Below are positions 47,780 through 58,677 of a stretch of DNA of 64,000 nt, one piece after another. The number at the start of each line of letters is the position of its first letter. Position 1 is the first letter of the stretch. The notes below the pieces were generated by a model that saw only the letters and a list, made by a program, of their open reading frames with translations, was not told where the DNA came from and did not search any database. The stretch is taken from positions 14,267,501 through 14,331,500 of the forward strand of contig NC_084942.1 in assembly GCF_958298935.1 (NCBI RefSeq). Direction: 5' to 3'. The translations under genes were made by a program, and so were the position numbers. The stretch is from Phragmites australis (lineage: Eukaryota > Streptophyta > Magnoliopsida > Poales > Poaceae).

Positions 47780-48598
47780 AAAGTCTCACAACAAGGCCAC
47801 AAATACTCCTTGATAGAGAGACGTCTCTACCGCCGAGGGAGCAACAGGCTCTTACTGAAATGCATCACTCAGGAAGAGGGGATCGCAGTTCTCTCTGATA
47901 TCCATGGAGGCATATGTGGTAGACACGCTTCGTACCGCACTCCGGTCGAAAAAGTATTTTGGCAAGGATTTTATTGGCCCACTGCCCTCCAGGATGCATG
48001 CGAGCTGGTGAAATGGTGCGAGTCATGTCAGTACCATGGTCGAAATACCAACCTTCCAGCCCAGGCACTACAAACCATACCATTCTCTTGGCCTTTCGTT
48101 GTTTGGGGGCTTGATATCATGGGACATTCCCTAAATCCCCAAGCAGTTTTGAGTTCCTATTCGTGGCAATCGACAAGTTCACTAAGTGGATCGAGGCCGA
48201 GCCCGTCTGGAAGATCACCGCCGCAGCAGTGCTTAAGTTCATATGAGGGCTGGTTATGCGGTTTGGCAGTCCAAACTGCATAATCATGGACAACGAAACT
48301 CAATTCGCCAGTAGTGCTTTCCAAGACTACTCCAAGGAAATCAGGACCAAGGTTTGCTATGCATCTGTGGCTCACCCCTAAAGCAACAGACAAATCGAGA
48401 GGGCAAATGGGATGATACTGCAAGGGATCAAAATCCAGGTCTTTGATCGGCTTAAAAGCTATTCAAGACATTGGGTGGGAGAACTCCCCACAGTACTCTG
48501 GTTGCTACGGACGACCCCAGCTGGGCCACAGCCGAAACCCGTTTCTTCTTGGTCTTTGGAGTGGAAGCCATGCTCCCTCTGAAATCGCCCTCCAGTCA
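47780..48598 (+). pseudogene. Element D integrase, first part
   Basis: The zinc region has DIHGGICGRHASYRT and WCESCQYHGRNTN (47900-48050). D1 is in VVWGLDIMG (about 48106). Frames shift; D2 is in MDNETQFASSAFQDY (about 48288). Glu is in NRQIERANGMILQGI (about 48383), just after a stop. ELPTVLWLLRTTPA is near 48480. The frame is cut at AMLPSEIAL-(48598) by the solo LTR and continues at 50800. Confidence 0.8.
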
Positions 48599-50799
48599 TG
48601 TAACACCCCAAATTTCAATTTTTGCAATAATTTAAAATTTTGCTAGAAATAAATTAGGTGGTTGCAATTTTTGTTCAATAGGGAAATTAATTTCTAAATT
48701 TATTTGGCATAGGTTATATGTTTGATGCATTCATACCGTTGTAGATGCAATAGGGTTTTTTTTATGCGTCGTCGGTCCCCTCTCTCTCCGTCGTCGCTCG
48801 TCGTCGATCCCCTTGCCCGGCAATGAGGTTTGCCGCTTCTTCGACAAGAGCACCGCCGCCTCTGAGTTTCCACCACCACCGCTCTCCTCTGAAGCCAGCC
48901 GGATTCCCCCCCCCCCTCAATTATCTACCGTCCGATCCAATTTGGAGGGCCACGATTAGAAGCTAGAATACCTCTTCGGTTGGGCCAATCACGTGGAGAC
49001 ATGTGTCCACTTATTCCAAGTCACCAAATCAGCCACCTCATCCAATTTGCCTACGTGGTAGTGCCACATCAGCAAACCTTTACCCAGTAATATTCCTATT
49101 TGTTTTAATTTGGGAATAATGGCAAATTTGCAAAACAAACCCTTGTACTTTCCTAAATTTAACCAAGAGCCCATGTCTTTTTGCAGCTAGTCCCTAAACT
49201 TCTCCATATTTGCAATTGGGTCCCTCTTTTTGCAAAAGACCCCTAACCTCTCTGTTTTTATTTAAAATAAGTCCTTTTCTTTTACAAATGTAACCCTAAA
49301 CTTGTTTATCGCATAACTTTTTGCTCGTAGCTCCGTTTTGGGCGACGTGTAGAATCTTTTTATAGGGTTTTACCTAGTTTTAGTACTGTTTGGTGTACTA
49401 TTCTTAGAAGTGTCTATTATGTGCTTTTTCCAGTATGTCGATTAGGAGGTGAGCAGTCCGGAAATCTTCAAGATCAAGCTTTCGAAGACTTTGAGCAACC
49501 CTCTGCTGAAGGCAAGTGCCCTTGAGCATTTTTTTTACCCTGTTTTAGGATTTGCCGGTGTAGTTTTTATCCTTCATTGCATGCTTGTCAAATCTGGAAT
49601 CCCATGTTAGGGTTTACTAGTTTTTATATGAATATTCCTTGTCGCCGTTGGAGTATCATGGGCTAAAATAGGTAGTCATGCTAGTGCAGTCAAGGTTGGA
49701 AGAAATGTTAATATTGACTAATGAACTATGCAATAATATTTGGAAATGGTAATTTGTGTAGCAACATGGTATAGGGATCCTAACAGGATGGTTGGTTTGA
49801 GGTGGTGCTTTATAGCAGGCTTGTGTTTGCTCCTGTGTGGGGTTAAGGACCGGTTCTTGAACATGTAACCAAGTGAATCCGCACAACCATGAGGCTTATG
49901 TGGGTACAGCCTGGCCGACTAATTAGTCACCCTCCGATTATGTGGGCACCATTGGACGGAGTAGTGGTACAAGAGGGGGCTTCTGTAGCGACTTAGTTGT
50001 CTGTTAGCGGTGAAACCTCAGTGGGTGCCTACAAGTCGGCGGGAGCTTTGTAAAGGCCTTGTAGCGAGACCTTGACTCCACACCCTGGAAGTGTGAAGTA
50101 ACACGGGAATCATGACTCATGGGGAAAGCTGTGAAAACTCTGCAGAGTATCAATCTGGTCGATCAGCCGTGCTCACGGACAAAAGCGAGTTTGGACTTCT
50201 TTAAGATTAGTTGAGATCTGGGTTTGGTATGGTTGGTTGGGGTAACCAGGTAATGGAATTACCTGGTGAGTCTGGGTAGTCAAATGTCCGATGAGTCAAT
50301 CCTTTTGATACAGTCACGTCTTCACACTAAGTAAATAGGATGCCTGAGGTTGGAGTCATAGGCAGGTCATAGTTGCTTAGTGTAGTTAAACCGTGTCTAG
50401 CCTTTCCTTGACTTAAGTCCCATAACATGTTTTCCCTCCACTTGCAGAGTACAATCTTTGTACTCACACTTGTTGTCCCCTTCCTTGCATCCTGCTGCTG
50501 TTCAGAAGCTGTTATTGAAGCTGGTCCCTTTGAAGAGGAAGACTTCGACCCGGGGTTGGTGTTCTAGGCTCGCGTGCCCCTGGTTGACGCCTGTGAAAGA
50601 TGGAAGCCCCGCTGACGCTGAAGACCTTTTTGTTCCGCTGTGTTTTCTTTTAGACCATCGGGTCCTTTTGTAATAGTTATTATTGTTATTGTAATTTGAC
50701 ACTATAATGATACACTGATGATATAAACGCATGTATGAAAATTGATCCTGGTATACATGTATTGTGCCTAATTTTGTTCCTTTAAAACTGGGTGTTACA
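48599..50799. mobile_element. Solo LTR (2201 bp) inserted in the element D integrase, TSD AGTCA
   Basis: Begins TGTAACACCCC and ends GGGTGTTACA. Flanked on both sides by agtca (48594-48598 and 50800-50804), the 5-bp duplication of LTR elements. No internal retroviral region is present, so it is a solo LTR left by LTR-LTR recombination. The start and the gttgcagg-type 3' region resemble Del/Tekay-like LTRs in this window. Integrase coding resumes directly after it. Confidence 0.92.
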
Positions 50800-51150
50800 A
50801 GTCACCCCGAGTCAGCAACTACTCGGACAACGACCAAGTGGCGCGACGAGAGGACGGCATAAACCTAATCGAAGAGTTCTGCGGTCCTACTCTGATTCGA
50901 GCCGTCCGGTATTAGCAGAGCCTCAGACGCTACCATGACCGAAGGGTACGACAACGAATACTGGTCGTAGGCGACCTCGCCCTTAGGCAAATTCGAAATA
51001 AGGCTGGTCAGAATAAACTCTCCCCCAGATGGGAGGGACCCTACAAGGTGGTCGATGTCACCGGACCTGATGCGGTTAAGTTAGCTATGGAGGACTGTCG
51101 TGAATTACACAGCTCCTAGAACATTGCCCTGTTGCTCAAGTTCTATGTGT
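50800..51150 (+). pseudogene. Element D integrase, C-terminal part
   Basis: Reads RVSNYSDNDQVARREDGINL-type sequence, then ILVVGDLALRQIRNKAGQNK and LSPRWEGPYKVVDVTGPDAV, the usual C-terminus of Tat integrase. Stops occur near 50914 and 51118. Together with 47780-48598 it forms one interrupted domain. Confidence 0.8.
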
Positions 51151-51929
51151 AGGGTCGCTAAAAAATGGGCATGTTTTCTTTATTTTGTAGGACCTTCGGG
51201 ACGAGCATGGAATATGACCTGTAAGTTCTCAAATTAAAAAATCGGACTCCCTGTGTTGCAGGACCTCCCGACCAAAAAAGGACTCCCTGCAAATTGGTCC
51301 TCCGACCACAGCGCCTGACCACGCTTGATGACCACTACCAAACCTGGTGACCAGGGCGACAAACAACAAAACTGCCACAGACTCCCGAACAGGGCGAAGC
51401 CCCATCCCGTATGCTCACGCGATAACAAGGGTGTGGGCGGCTGAAAATACGACGACCGGGCCACAATTCCTCACTCGAGTCAAGCACTGGTCACCACCGA
51501 TGGACTTATCGAGCTATGGCCGTTCTACCCACCAAAAGCCCCACTAGCAGGCAGGATGGGACAAGCTAAGCCAATTCTTTGCATCAACACCGGGAAAGTT
51601 TTTCTGAAAAACTCCAAGCAATGGTATAGACTAATCCATCCGAGAAACCATGGAACTCCGTTTTTATCCTCCAACCATCGCCAAGGGTCAGGGAGGGGGC
51701 CGAAACGAAGACATACACTATATGATCCTAGTGAATTCCATTCATGAGGAGGATAGGTTACAAGCCGACTAGTTACACCCACTCGGGCTAGCTATCCCAA
51801 TACTTACATGCCCTGTCCTCCCTAGTTCTAGTGACCAACACGAGGTTGGCATATAAATACCGCCGAACACTCGCCTCTATCTACCCCTGAACGAGTCAAG
51901 GAACCTCTTATACTCCTCCCTGGGACGGC
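51151..51929. other. Spacer between pol and the antisense ORF of element D
   Basis: No gene recognised; only chance frames, GC-balanced. Confidence 0.45.
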
Positions 51930-52457
51930 AGCTCACCACTCCGGGGATCGGATGGCAACCAGCGTAAGGGCCAGGATGTGCGGCCGAAGCAAAGGCCCTA
52001 CTGGAGTTGTTGACCGACTCCAGCATGCCTCGAACACCTCCCTTCTGCTTCTCTACCTCTTCCTCTTCATATATCTCCTTCTCCAGAAGGCTTCAATCAA
52101 TCCCCTCCTCGTCATCAAAAATATCAATGACATTAGCCAGGGGATCCGACCAGGCAGGAGAGTGGGACGACCCTACAGAGGATGACTTTCTATTGAATGG
52201 CGTAAGCTTGTTGATCATGGGCTCCATTCGAGCAAGTACCAGCTTCGATCTTGTGATCACGACTGCGATAGAAGCCTCGTCCGGAAGCACCACGGCAGGC
52301 GAATCCTGGGTGGGAAGTAAATCTCCCTATGCTGGTTCATCCAAAATCGTCAACCTCTCCAGTGAGAAGGGAGGAGAGTGCACCATGACCTCTGGGTCTG
52401 TCTACACTACGGAGCCGAGCATGAGACGGGATAAAGAAACTGGACTCTGCGCATAAA
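51930..52457 (-). pseudogene. Antisense ORF of element D, between pol and the 3' LTR
   Basis: The minus-strand frame starts at ATG 52386 (MVHSPPFSLERLTILDEPA), or further up near 52457. It continues through a TAG near 52336 and a TGA at 52093-52095, both readable through in one frame. Segments: VVLPDEASIAVVITRSKLVL, RMEPMINKLTPFNRKSSS, PLANVIDIFDDEEGID, then LLEKEIYEEEEVEKQKG and RGMLESVNNSSRAFASAA. It is acidic and helix-forming, with no known enzyme motif. Its position and strand match the antisense ORFs of Tat elements. Function unknown. Confidence 0.6.
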
Positions 52458-52808
52458 AGAGCTTGAAGGAAAGAAAGAATGCAAAAGGAGGACTTGAAGG
52501 ACCCTCAAATACCCGTCCTTTAAAAAGACTACAATGGCATCCCAACCAACACAGCATTCAAACCGCTCGAAACCCGAGGGGGCATGCAGAAAGAGCCAAG
52601 AGTCCTTCAGGTCTAACGGCGATAAATGTGCCTCCCCCTTTCTTCTCCCCCAGGACACTTGAAACCTCCCGCCGTGATGCGGAAGTCAAAAGTTGAACTT
52701 TGAGGACGGACGACGTCAATAACCACTCCTGGGGCGAACAACGTTTGACCTAGGACCCAAGTGGTAGGATCAGGCTGAACTGCAATCACGAGGGAGCTTG
52801 TGGGTTAC

Positions 52809-53721
52809 TGTTAGTGTATCAAGTAAAGGGGCACCCTGGCTAACAGGCCCTACGAAGGGTGCAAACAACCAGGGGAACATCTCCTAAAAACTCTAACCGA
52901 TCGATGAGCTACCCCAACCAATACAAGGCCTCCAGCGATCAATCTCGCTACGCCTTCACACAAACCCACGACCAGCCCCCCTGGTCGCGGGATTGGATTG
53001 GACACTCGCCCGAATGCTTCTCTTCACCAGGCATCAACCTCGACGGATAAGGTTGTAGGCGGTGCAGGGGCGTTATCCCATCGCGTAGCATTAAAGGCTA
53101 CGGAGTGAGACTCTACAGGCCGCGCAGCGCTGCACGACAGATGGGATGTTGTCAGCCATCCGGCAGGGCAATTGGATGGAGATGGCACAAAGAGGCAAGT
53201 GGATGGGGACGGCATTGAGAGGCAAGTGGACGGGAACGACGCAGAGAGGCAAGTGGACGGGGACGGTGCAGAAGGGCACAATTCCGTCCCGTCACATTAA
53301 ATGCAGCAAGATAAGGCTCTACGGGCTAAGCAAAGACGATGCACAACAGCATGATATACAATGCTGTCAGAGCAAGTTGCATGCCTGCTACTCCGTAATG
53401 ATGATTTGAGTTAGATATTAGAGTAAGCAGAGGCCATTTGTGTAGGGCCCGCATGTAAGTTCTCCCTCTCCCTACTATATAAAGGGATGAGGACCCCGTC
53501 TGTGACGAGATAGATCAATTCTAGCAAGCTGCTAGAACACCGTTGTAACCAAGTGAGATCTACTATAACACAAAACATAGGACATATGGTTGTTATCCTC
53601 CAGGAGACCCGAACCTGTATAACTCCTGGTGTCCCCGAATCCTTCATCTACACATAGACACAGTTCACGCACCCACCGTCAGACATACCCCAGAATCACT
53701 ATCAGGGATTTACCCTTGACA
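52809..53721 (+). repeat. 3' LTR of element D (about 913 bp)
   Basis: Probable start TGTTAGTGTATCAAG (52809) and end acccttgaca (53721). It contains a TATA box ctatataaagg near 53475 and R/U5-like sequence ending with tcctggtgtccccgaatcc. No partner 5' LTR is available to confirm the borders. Confidence 0.6.
53167..53276. repeat. 27-bp minisatellite in the element D LTR
   Basis: Unit ggcaagtggacggggacggc plus acagaga, starting at 53167, 53194, 53221 and 53248 (exact 27-bp period, just over four copies). Being a multiple of 3 it gives 9-residue protein-like repeats on both strands, which are not genes. Confidence 0.9.
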
Positions 53722-55077
53722 GCTATACTGAATTAGTCCACAATCACCCTAAACAAATGTAAAGGTTACAACCCTAGAATAACAAAGATTATTCGAATCT
53801 AGCAAGATGCAAAAAAAAACTCTAATTAGAAGGTCCGAACCTACTAATCAAATGTTCCAATACTATTTATCAGATATTCTAATACTATTCATCGGATGAT
53901 GGTACTGTTTATCAAATGTTCTGAACTATTCATCGGATGTTCTAATATATTTAAAAACAACTAGATTGAATCTCATGAAATTAACTCAATGCGCATACAA
54001 ATAAGCATATAAACAATAAATCAATGTAATGCACAAGAGAAAGGAAATACGGAGATAAATGATTTTTACCAAAGTCTGGATATCTACCAATATCTTATGT
54101 CTCCGTTGAGGAAGCTCGATCACACTTAAGTCGGATCTCTTTCAACCCTTTTTCTCATGAGGTTGCACACATGCACCCATCGTCTCCACTATGGTCAACT
54201 CTTCCTCTACTTCGGAGATGGTGAGTTCTGCTACCACTTCCCGGGCTTCCTCACAATCTTCACTTAAGGAGATCACCGGTAATCTACCACCAAGCCATCT
54301 AGAAGAAGGTGGTTTCCAAGAGTAACAAACTCCCGAATTTACGCACGATCAACGTTGAGTTCTCAAACACACGTAACTTAATGAGCCAACCGTGAGCTAA
54401 CAAAGTAGCACACTACTCATACATCTCTCTCTACTCACTAAGCTACAAAGGTCTTATATATCATAAAGCAATCCCTAGAGAGAGAAAATGAGCACTCAAA
54501 AGTGGAACACTAAGTTCTAACACATCTCAAACCCTTGCAAACATCAGAAAAAACACCTTCAAACCATTCTAAAAACTTGCCCCCACGTAAGGAGGCAAAG
54601 GGTTATTCATACCCCAACTATCAAAACTAGTCGTTGGACAAACTCTGCACTTATCGGAACTTCTGATCCTCAGATCGGAACATCTAATCCTTCGAATCCC
54701 AACAGTTAAATCTGGTAAAGACAACACACCGAAACATCCGATGTATAGATCAGGACATTCGATCCAAAAAACAACTCAAACCTGAGAGCCACGAGTTTCT
54801 AAAACTCAGAGGTTCCAACATATCAGAACTTCCGATACATCGGAACATCTGAAATTAGCACAACTGATTCTCCGAAAAATATCGATAACGTTTCATCCTG
54901 ATGTCCGATTTTGGTGATCCAGGACTCTACAAAAAGTTTATTCAAAGGGCTACACATCCCTACTGAATTTATGATATCAACCACATTGGATCAAAAACTA
55001 GGAATACTCCAAAAAGTCAATCTGCACATTTTCACCCATTATACAATGCTTAATCCCCCAAGATTAAACTAGGTACC
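53722..55077. other. Degenerate LTR-like intergenic sequence
   Basis: No gene. It contains scattered catcggatgttct/ttccgatacatcgg motifs similar in style to the Sirevirus-like LTR at 2962-4627, so it is probably an old LTR. Borders are not visible. Confidence 0.4.
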
Positions 55078-55899
55078 TGTAACATCCTGAATTTTAGCAT
55101 GTAAATTAATTCAAAATTCACTCCAAATAAAAAATCTAATTATTTAAACCAATATAAAACCAACAAATATATATATTTGAAATGTATATATACTCGTAAG
55201 TATATATTCAAATATATTATTTGGGCTAAGTATTCTAAATAGCACCAAGATAATTTTTGAATTAATTCTTGCTTTAAATTGGTTCATATGCTTTGGTTTG
55301 ATCTTTATGGTTCTTTGTGTGGAGATTTGAATTGAATGTCTCTCAAATTTAAATCTACTCTTAGATTCTATTCAACTTAAATCTAATTCAAATTCAAATC
55401 CCTTGACTCAAATCATCTCAGGAAGCTCGAGATTCAAGTTCAAATAATAATTCAAATATATTTATTTGAAATTATCCTAATCCAAAGTTAAATTCAAATT
55501 TAAATCTCTCATTTGAATGTAATTCCAAAACCAAATTTCTTTTCCTTTTTTCTTTTCTTCCCCAAGCTGGTTCCTTTACCCCTCGCGCGGCCCTACCAGC
55601 TGGCCCGGCCTCTTTTCACCCTTCCCCCAAGCGCGCAAGCCACCGCAACCTCACGCAGCCCAGCTCCCTCGTTCACGGCCCGCTCTCGTGTGTGCCAGCC
55701 TACCGCCCATGCCCGCCCGTGCGTAATCTGCGTCGTACGCGTGTCGCGCATCCGCCGCTCACCCGCACCTTCTCCTTCCTCCTCCAGCACGACACCGCGT
55801 CGCTTGCCATTGCAACAACCAAATATCCCCACGCGGCCCGACCGACCTCCACTTCTCCCGCTCTCTCCTTTCTCTCTAGCTCTCTCTTTTCCCTAGGAG
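55078..55899 (+). repeat. Probable 5' LTR/leader of element C
   Basis: Starts TGTAACATCCTGAATTTTAGC, like the solo LTR at 48599. AT-rich sequence is followed by a CT-rich, GC-richer leader (55530-55890) that runs straight into the ATG of the accessory frame. The LTR end and primer binding site were not found, so the length is open. Confidence 0.45.
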
Positions 55900-56095
55900 A
55901 TGGAAGACGAGGACTGGAACACAGTGCGATATCTACGAGTGAAGGGCTTTCGCAAGTTATTGTGGGAAGCTTGTAGTCGCCTGCGATATACCCGACGCCC
56001 AGAGTACACCCAGTGTGAGTACGACGAGAATGGATCCCAGAAATGCCAGGTTTTGCTGTAGATCTTCGATTGTCCAAGATACCCCAGTTGGTGAC

Positions 56096-57474
56096 TGTCG
56101 GAGGATGAACTCCACGAGTGGGGATCTGGAGGGACCCCCTTTGAGATTCGGCCAGGGGATGATTCTGAATCTACCTCGTACGTGAAATAAATGTGAGTAA
56201 ATGAGATGAAGGTGGGATTGATGTTCGGATGCTGGAGGAAATAAATGCTCAGGGGATTTTAGACAGGTTCGGACCGCATGGAGTGTAATACCCTACTCCT
56301 GTGTGTATGCTATAAATACTCTGAGAATGCCTCTTTGAGGATCTGTTGTGTTACAAGGATTTTTGTCTAAGTCTAGGGCTTCGTGTGTCTTGTTCTTCTC
56401 TAGTTTGCCTCGGTGTTCTTCAACTCGTGAGACTTAGTCGATCTCCAGCGAGCTCTGCTCGACCTTTTGAACCTCTTGAAGTTCTCCACCTTCTCCGGGG
56501 AGCCCCCCCTTTTTATACCCTGTCGGGGTGGCCTAGCGTGCCCCGAAAGGATGGCACAAATTCCAATGTACCATAAATGGAAAGCAACCATCATGGGCTG
56601 TAGCTTGATGTTAAGAGGAGGGTTGAAAACACGCCCTCGTCCGGTCCTGTCGTCATCACGCCGCTTTCCAGCGGACGTAATAGGGAGGGCCCACCGGGCA
56701 GCCACCGAGCAACCCCGCGTGCCTGCCCGGTCAGAGCAATCCTAACACAGCAGGAAGGCAGGCGATATGCCTCGAGCCCTGCGACGTTATCCTGAGGCGC
56801 GCTGGATGATGCGCGATGGGACCTGCCGCATTAAATGTCCCCACGCCTCCCTGCCAGATAGTGGCAGGGGCTGACAGTAGGTGTGGGGGGGAGTGGTTGG
56901 AAATGACAGGCCACGCGCCCTCTTAAATACAGCATCGGGCCTCTCACCTATTGACATCTCACCGCTGAGCCCTTGTGGGGTCCACCAGCAAGGGACTTCT
57001 CAAGTCCTCGGGGAACTTAGAGTGCTCGGGAACTACCGTCCACAGCCCCTTGCACACTCTCTCTCGGATATGTCTTTTCTTGATCCTCAGGGAACTCGGG
57101 TACTCGGGAACCACTGTTCATGGCCCCGAGCGCCCTCTCCCGGAACTGTCTTCTCGGGTCCTCGGGGAACTCGGGTACTCGGGGGCCATTGTTCATAGCC
57201 CCGAGCGCCCTCTCCTGGAATTTGTACTTCTCGGGCCCTCGGGGAACTCGGGTACTCGGGGACCAATGTTCATGGCCCCGAGCTCCCTCTCCCGGAACTC
57301 GATCTTCTCGGATCCTCGGGTACTCGGGGACCACTGTTCATGGCCCCGAGCACCCTCTCCCGGAACTTGAATTTCTCGGACCTCGGGGAGATAATCCCCG
57401 AGGGAGGGCGCCACGTGGCACTCCGCTGTCCTGGCCTCGGGACTCGGGGACCCCCGGTTCCCATGTCACCGACA
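56096..57474. mobile_element. Solo LTR (1379 bp), TSD GTGAC
   Basis: Begins TGTCGGAGGATG and ends catgtcaccgaca. Flanked by gtgac on both sides (56091-56095 and 57475-57479). It contains gattttagacaggttcgg and a TATA box ctataaatac near 56310, fixing plus orientation. It includes a GC-rich minisatellite (57000-57400). It interrupts the accessory ORF of element C. Confidence 0.92.
57000..57400. repeat. GC-rich tandem repeat, about 68-77 bp, in the solo LTR
   Basis: Units contain ttcatggccccgagc, ctctcccggaact and ctcggggaactcgggtactcgg. The ttca landmark falls at 57117, 57192, 57269 and 57337, so the period varies from 68 to 77 bp. Overlapping ORFs on both strands are by-products. Confidence 0.85.
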
Positions 57475-58677
57475 GTGACCATGGCACGTCTGCACCATTG
57501 GTGTACTATACCCTGACGCGTACCAGCTGGTAGCCTACGAAGCACTTCAACACCTGTGCGGGAGACATGTTTGGGAGGTGGAACACACTCCCATGAGGCA
57601 CCTTCCAGCTACCGCTGGCTAGAGAGCTGCTTGGTGTGCATGCCTAACTATCATGGAGGATGTAGGATAGGAGGAAGAAGAGGACGACACCACCATGGCC
57701 ATCATGGCATAGTACCTCCACGCCTTGAAGCACATGCAAAATGAGACCTACCAGCTGTTCCAGGATAGTTGCCAGAGGGCAGAGAGGAGTTAGAGACACA
57801 GGAGAGAGCCCTACGTATGATGCTGGATCAAACAAGAGTCCAAGCCGCAGCCGCTGAAGACACTGCAGTAAGGAACCGTGAAGGATGTCAGAGGGCAGTA
57901 AGGGCGCATCACTGGGATCTTAACAGATAGAATGCCATGAATGGCTCCCGAGTCAGAACAACTATAGGGAGAACAATTTCAGTTTACCCGCGAGTCAGAC
58001 CCAACACATCGTCCTTTTAGGTGTACCCCTCCTACCAGCACATATAGCAGTAGCTATAGTAAACGGTAGGATTGGCCCCTCACCAGTTCCAGCGGCTAGT
58101 GGAGGATTAGTGCCCGCTGAGCCTATTTAGGATGGAGACATGGTGATACCCACCGACGACTCGGAGGAGGAGGACCCTAGCGAGCCCGAGCTCGTTAGTG
58201 ACCACGACAACGACAACAGCGAAGACAGGATCTTCGACCCCACTTCCACCTCGACACCAGCAAGACCCTCTCACCTGCTGAGTCAGCAGCTGGCAACGCC
58301 GCTGAGAGGCCTGCAGATGACGCGTGAGTACGACGCACCGTGGCTAGTTAGCAGTAGGAGTAGATCCTTTTGTAGCTTTTGTTGTAGATAACCCTGTAGT
58401 CAAATGCTCGGTGAGCATGCTTTTGTCGTTTGTAGAACAAAAACTTTTGCACTAGTGACCTAACAGAGATAGTCCTAGGTTTGTTTAATACATATTATTG
58501 GTGCTTATGTTTGATATTGATTCTTGTTGGCTCTTGATTGCGTGATTGACAAAGATTGTCCTTGATTTTATCTTGCTTACCCTCATCTTTTAGCTGCATC
58601 TCAGCTCTTGCTTTCTCTCTTATCTATAGAGAACAAATGTGCCTTTGGTAACAACGCTAGGGGGCTCTCGTCGTTAT

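Larger units (their letters stand above)
44231..53721 (+). mobile_element. Tat-lineage Gypsy element D, 5' truncated, split by a solo LTR
   Basis: Order: gag (from about 44640), protease, partial RT, two RNase H domains, integrase (interrupted 48599-50799), an antisense ORF (about 51930-52457), and a 3' LTR (about 52809-53721). No 5' LTR was found; the left edge near 44230 is an estimate. The second RNase H and the antisense ORF place it in the Tat lineage. All frames are broken. It runs divergently from the BRIP gene. Confidence 0.75.
55900..58391 (+). pseudogene. Unrecognised accessory ORF upstream of gag in element C, split by a solo LTR
   Basis: From ATG 55900 one frame reads MEDEDWNTVRYLRVKGFRKL, then LRYTRRPEYTQCEYDENG. 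It continues, through a TAG near 56059 and a TGA at the junction, to 56095. After removing the solo LTR (56096-57474) and one copy of its 5-bp duplication, the same frame goes on: HVCTIGVLYPDAYQLVAYEA, RHVWEVEHTPMRHLPA, LHALKHMQNETYQLFQDSCQ. Stops occur at intervals. A helical part follows, then after a frame change an acidic segment, DDSEEEDPSEPELVSDHDND (58152 onward), ending at 58391. I recognise no family. Its place before gag and coherent frame suggest an element-encoded accessory protein. Confidence 0.5.

Noticed and set aside
53024..53409. 9-residue repeat proteins on both strands
   Set aside because: They come from the 27-bp LTR minisatellite.
57017..57545. Overlapping 90-137 codon ORFs on both strands
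   Set aside because: Products of the GC-rich tandem repeat within the solo LTR.
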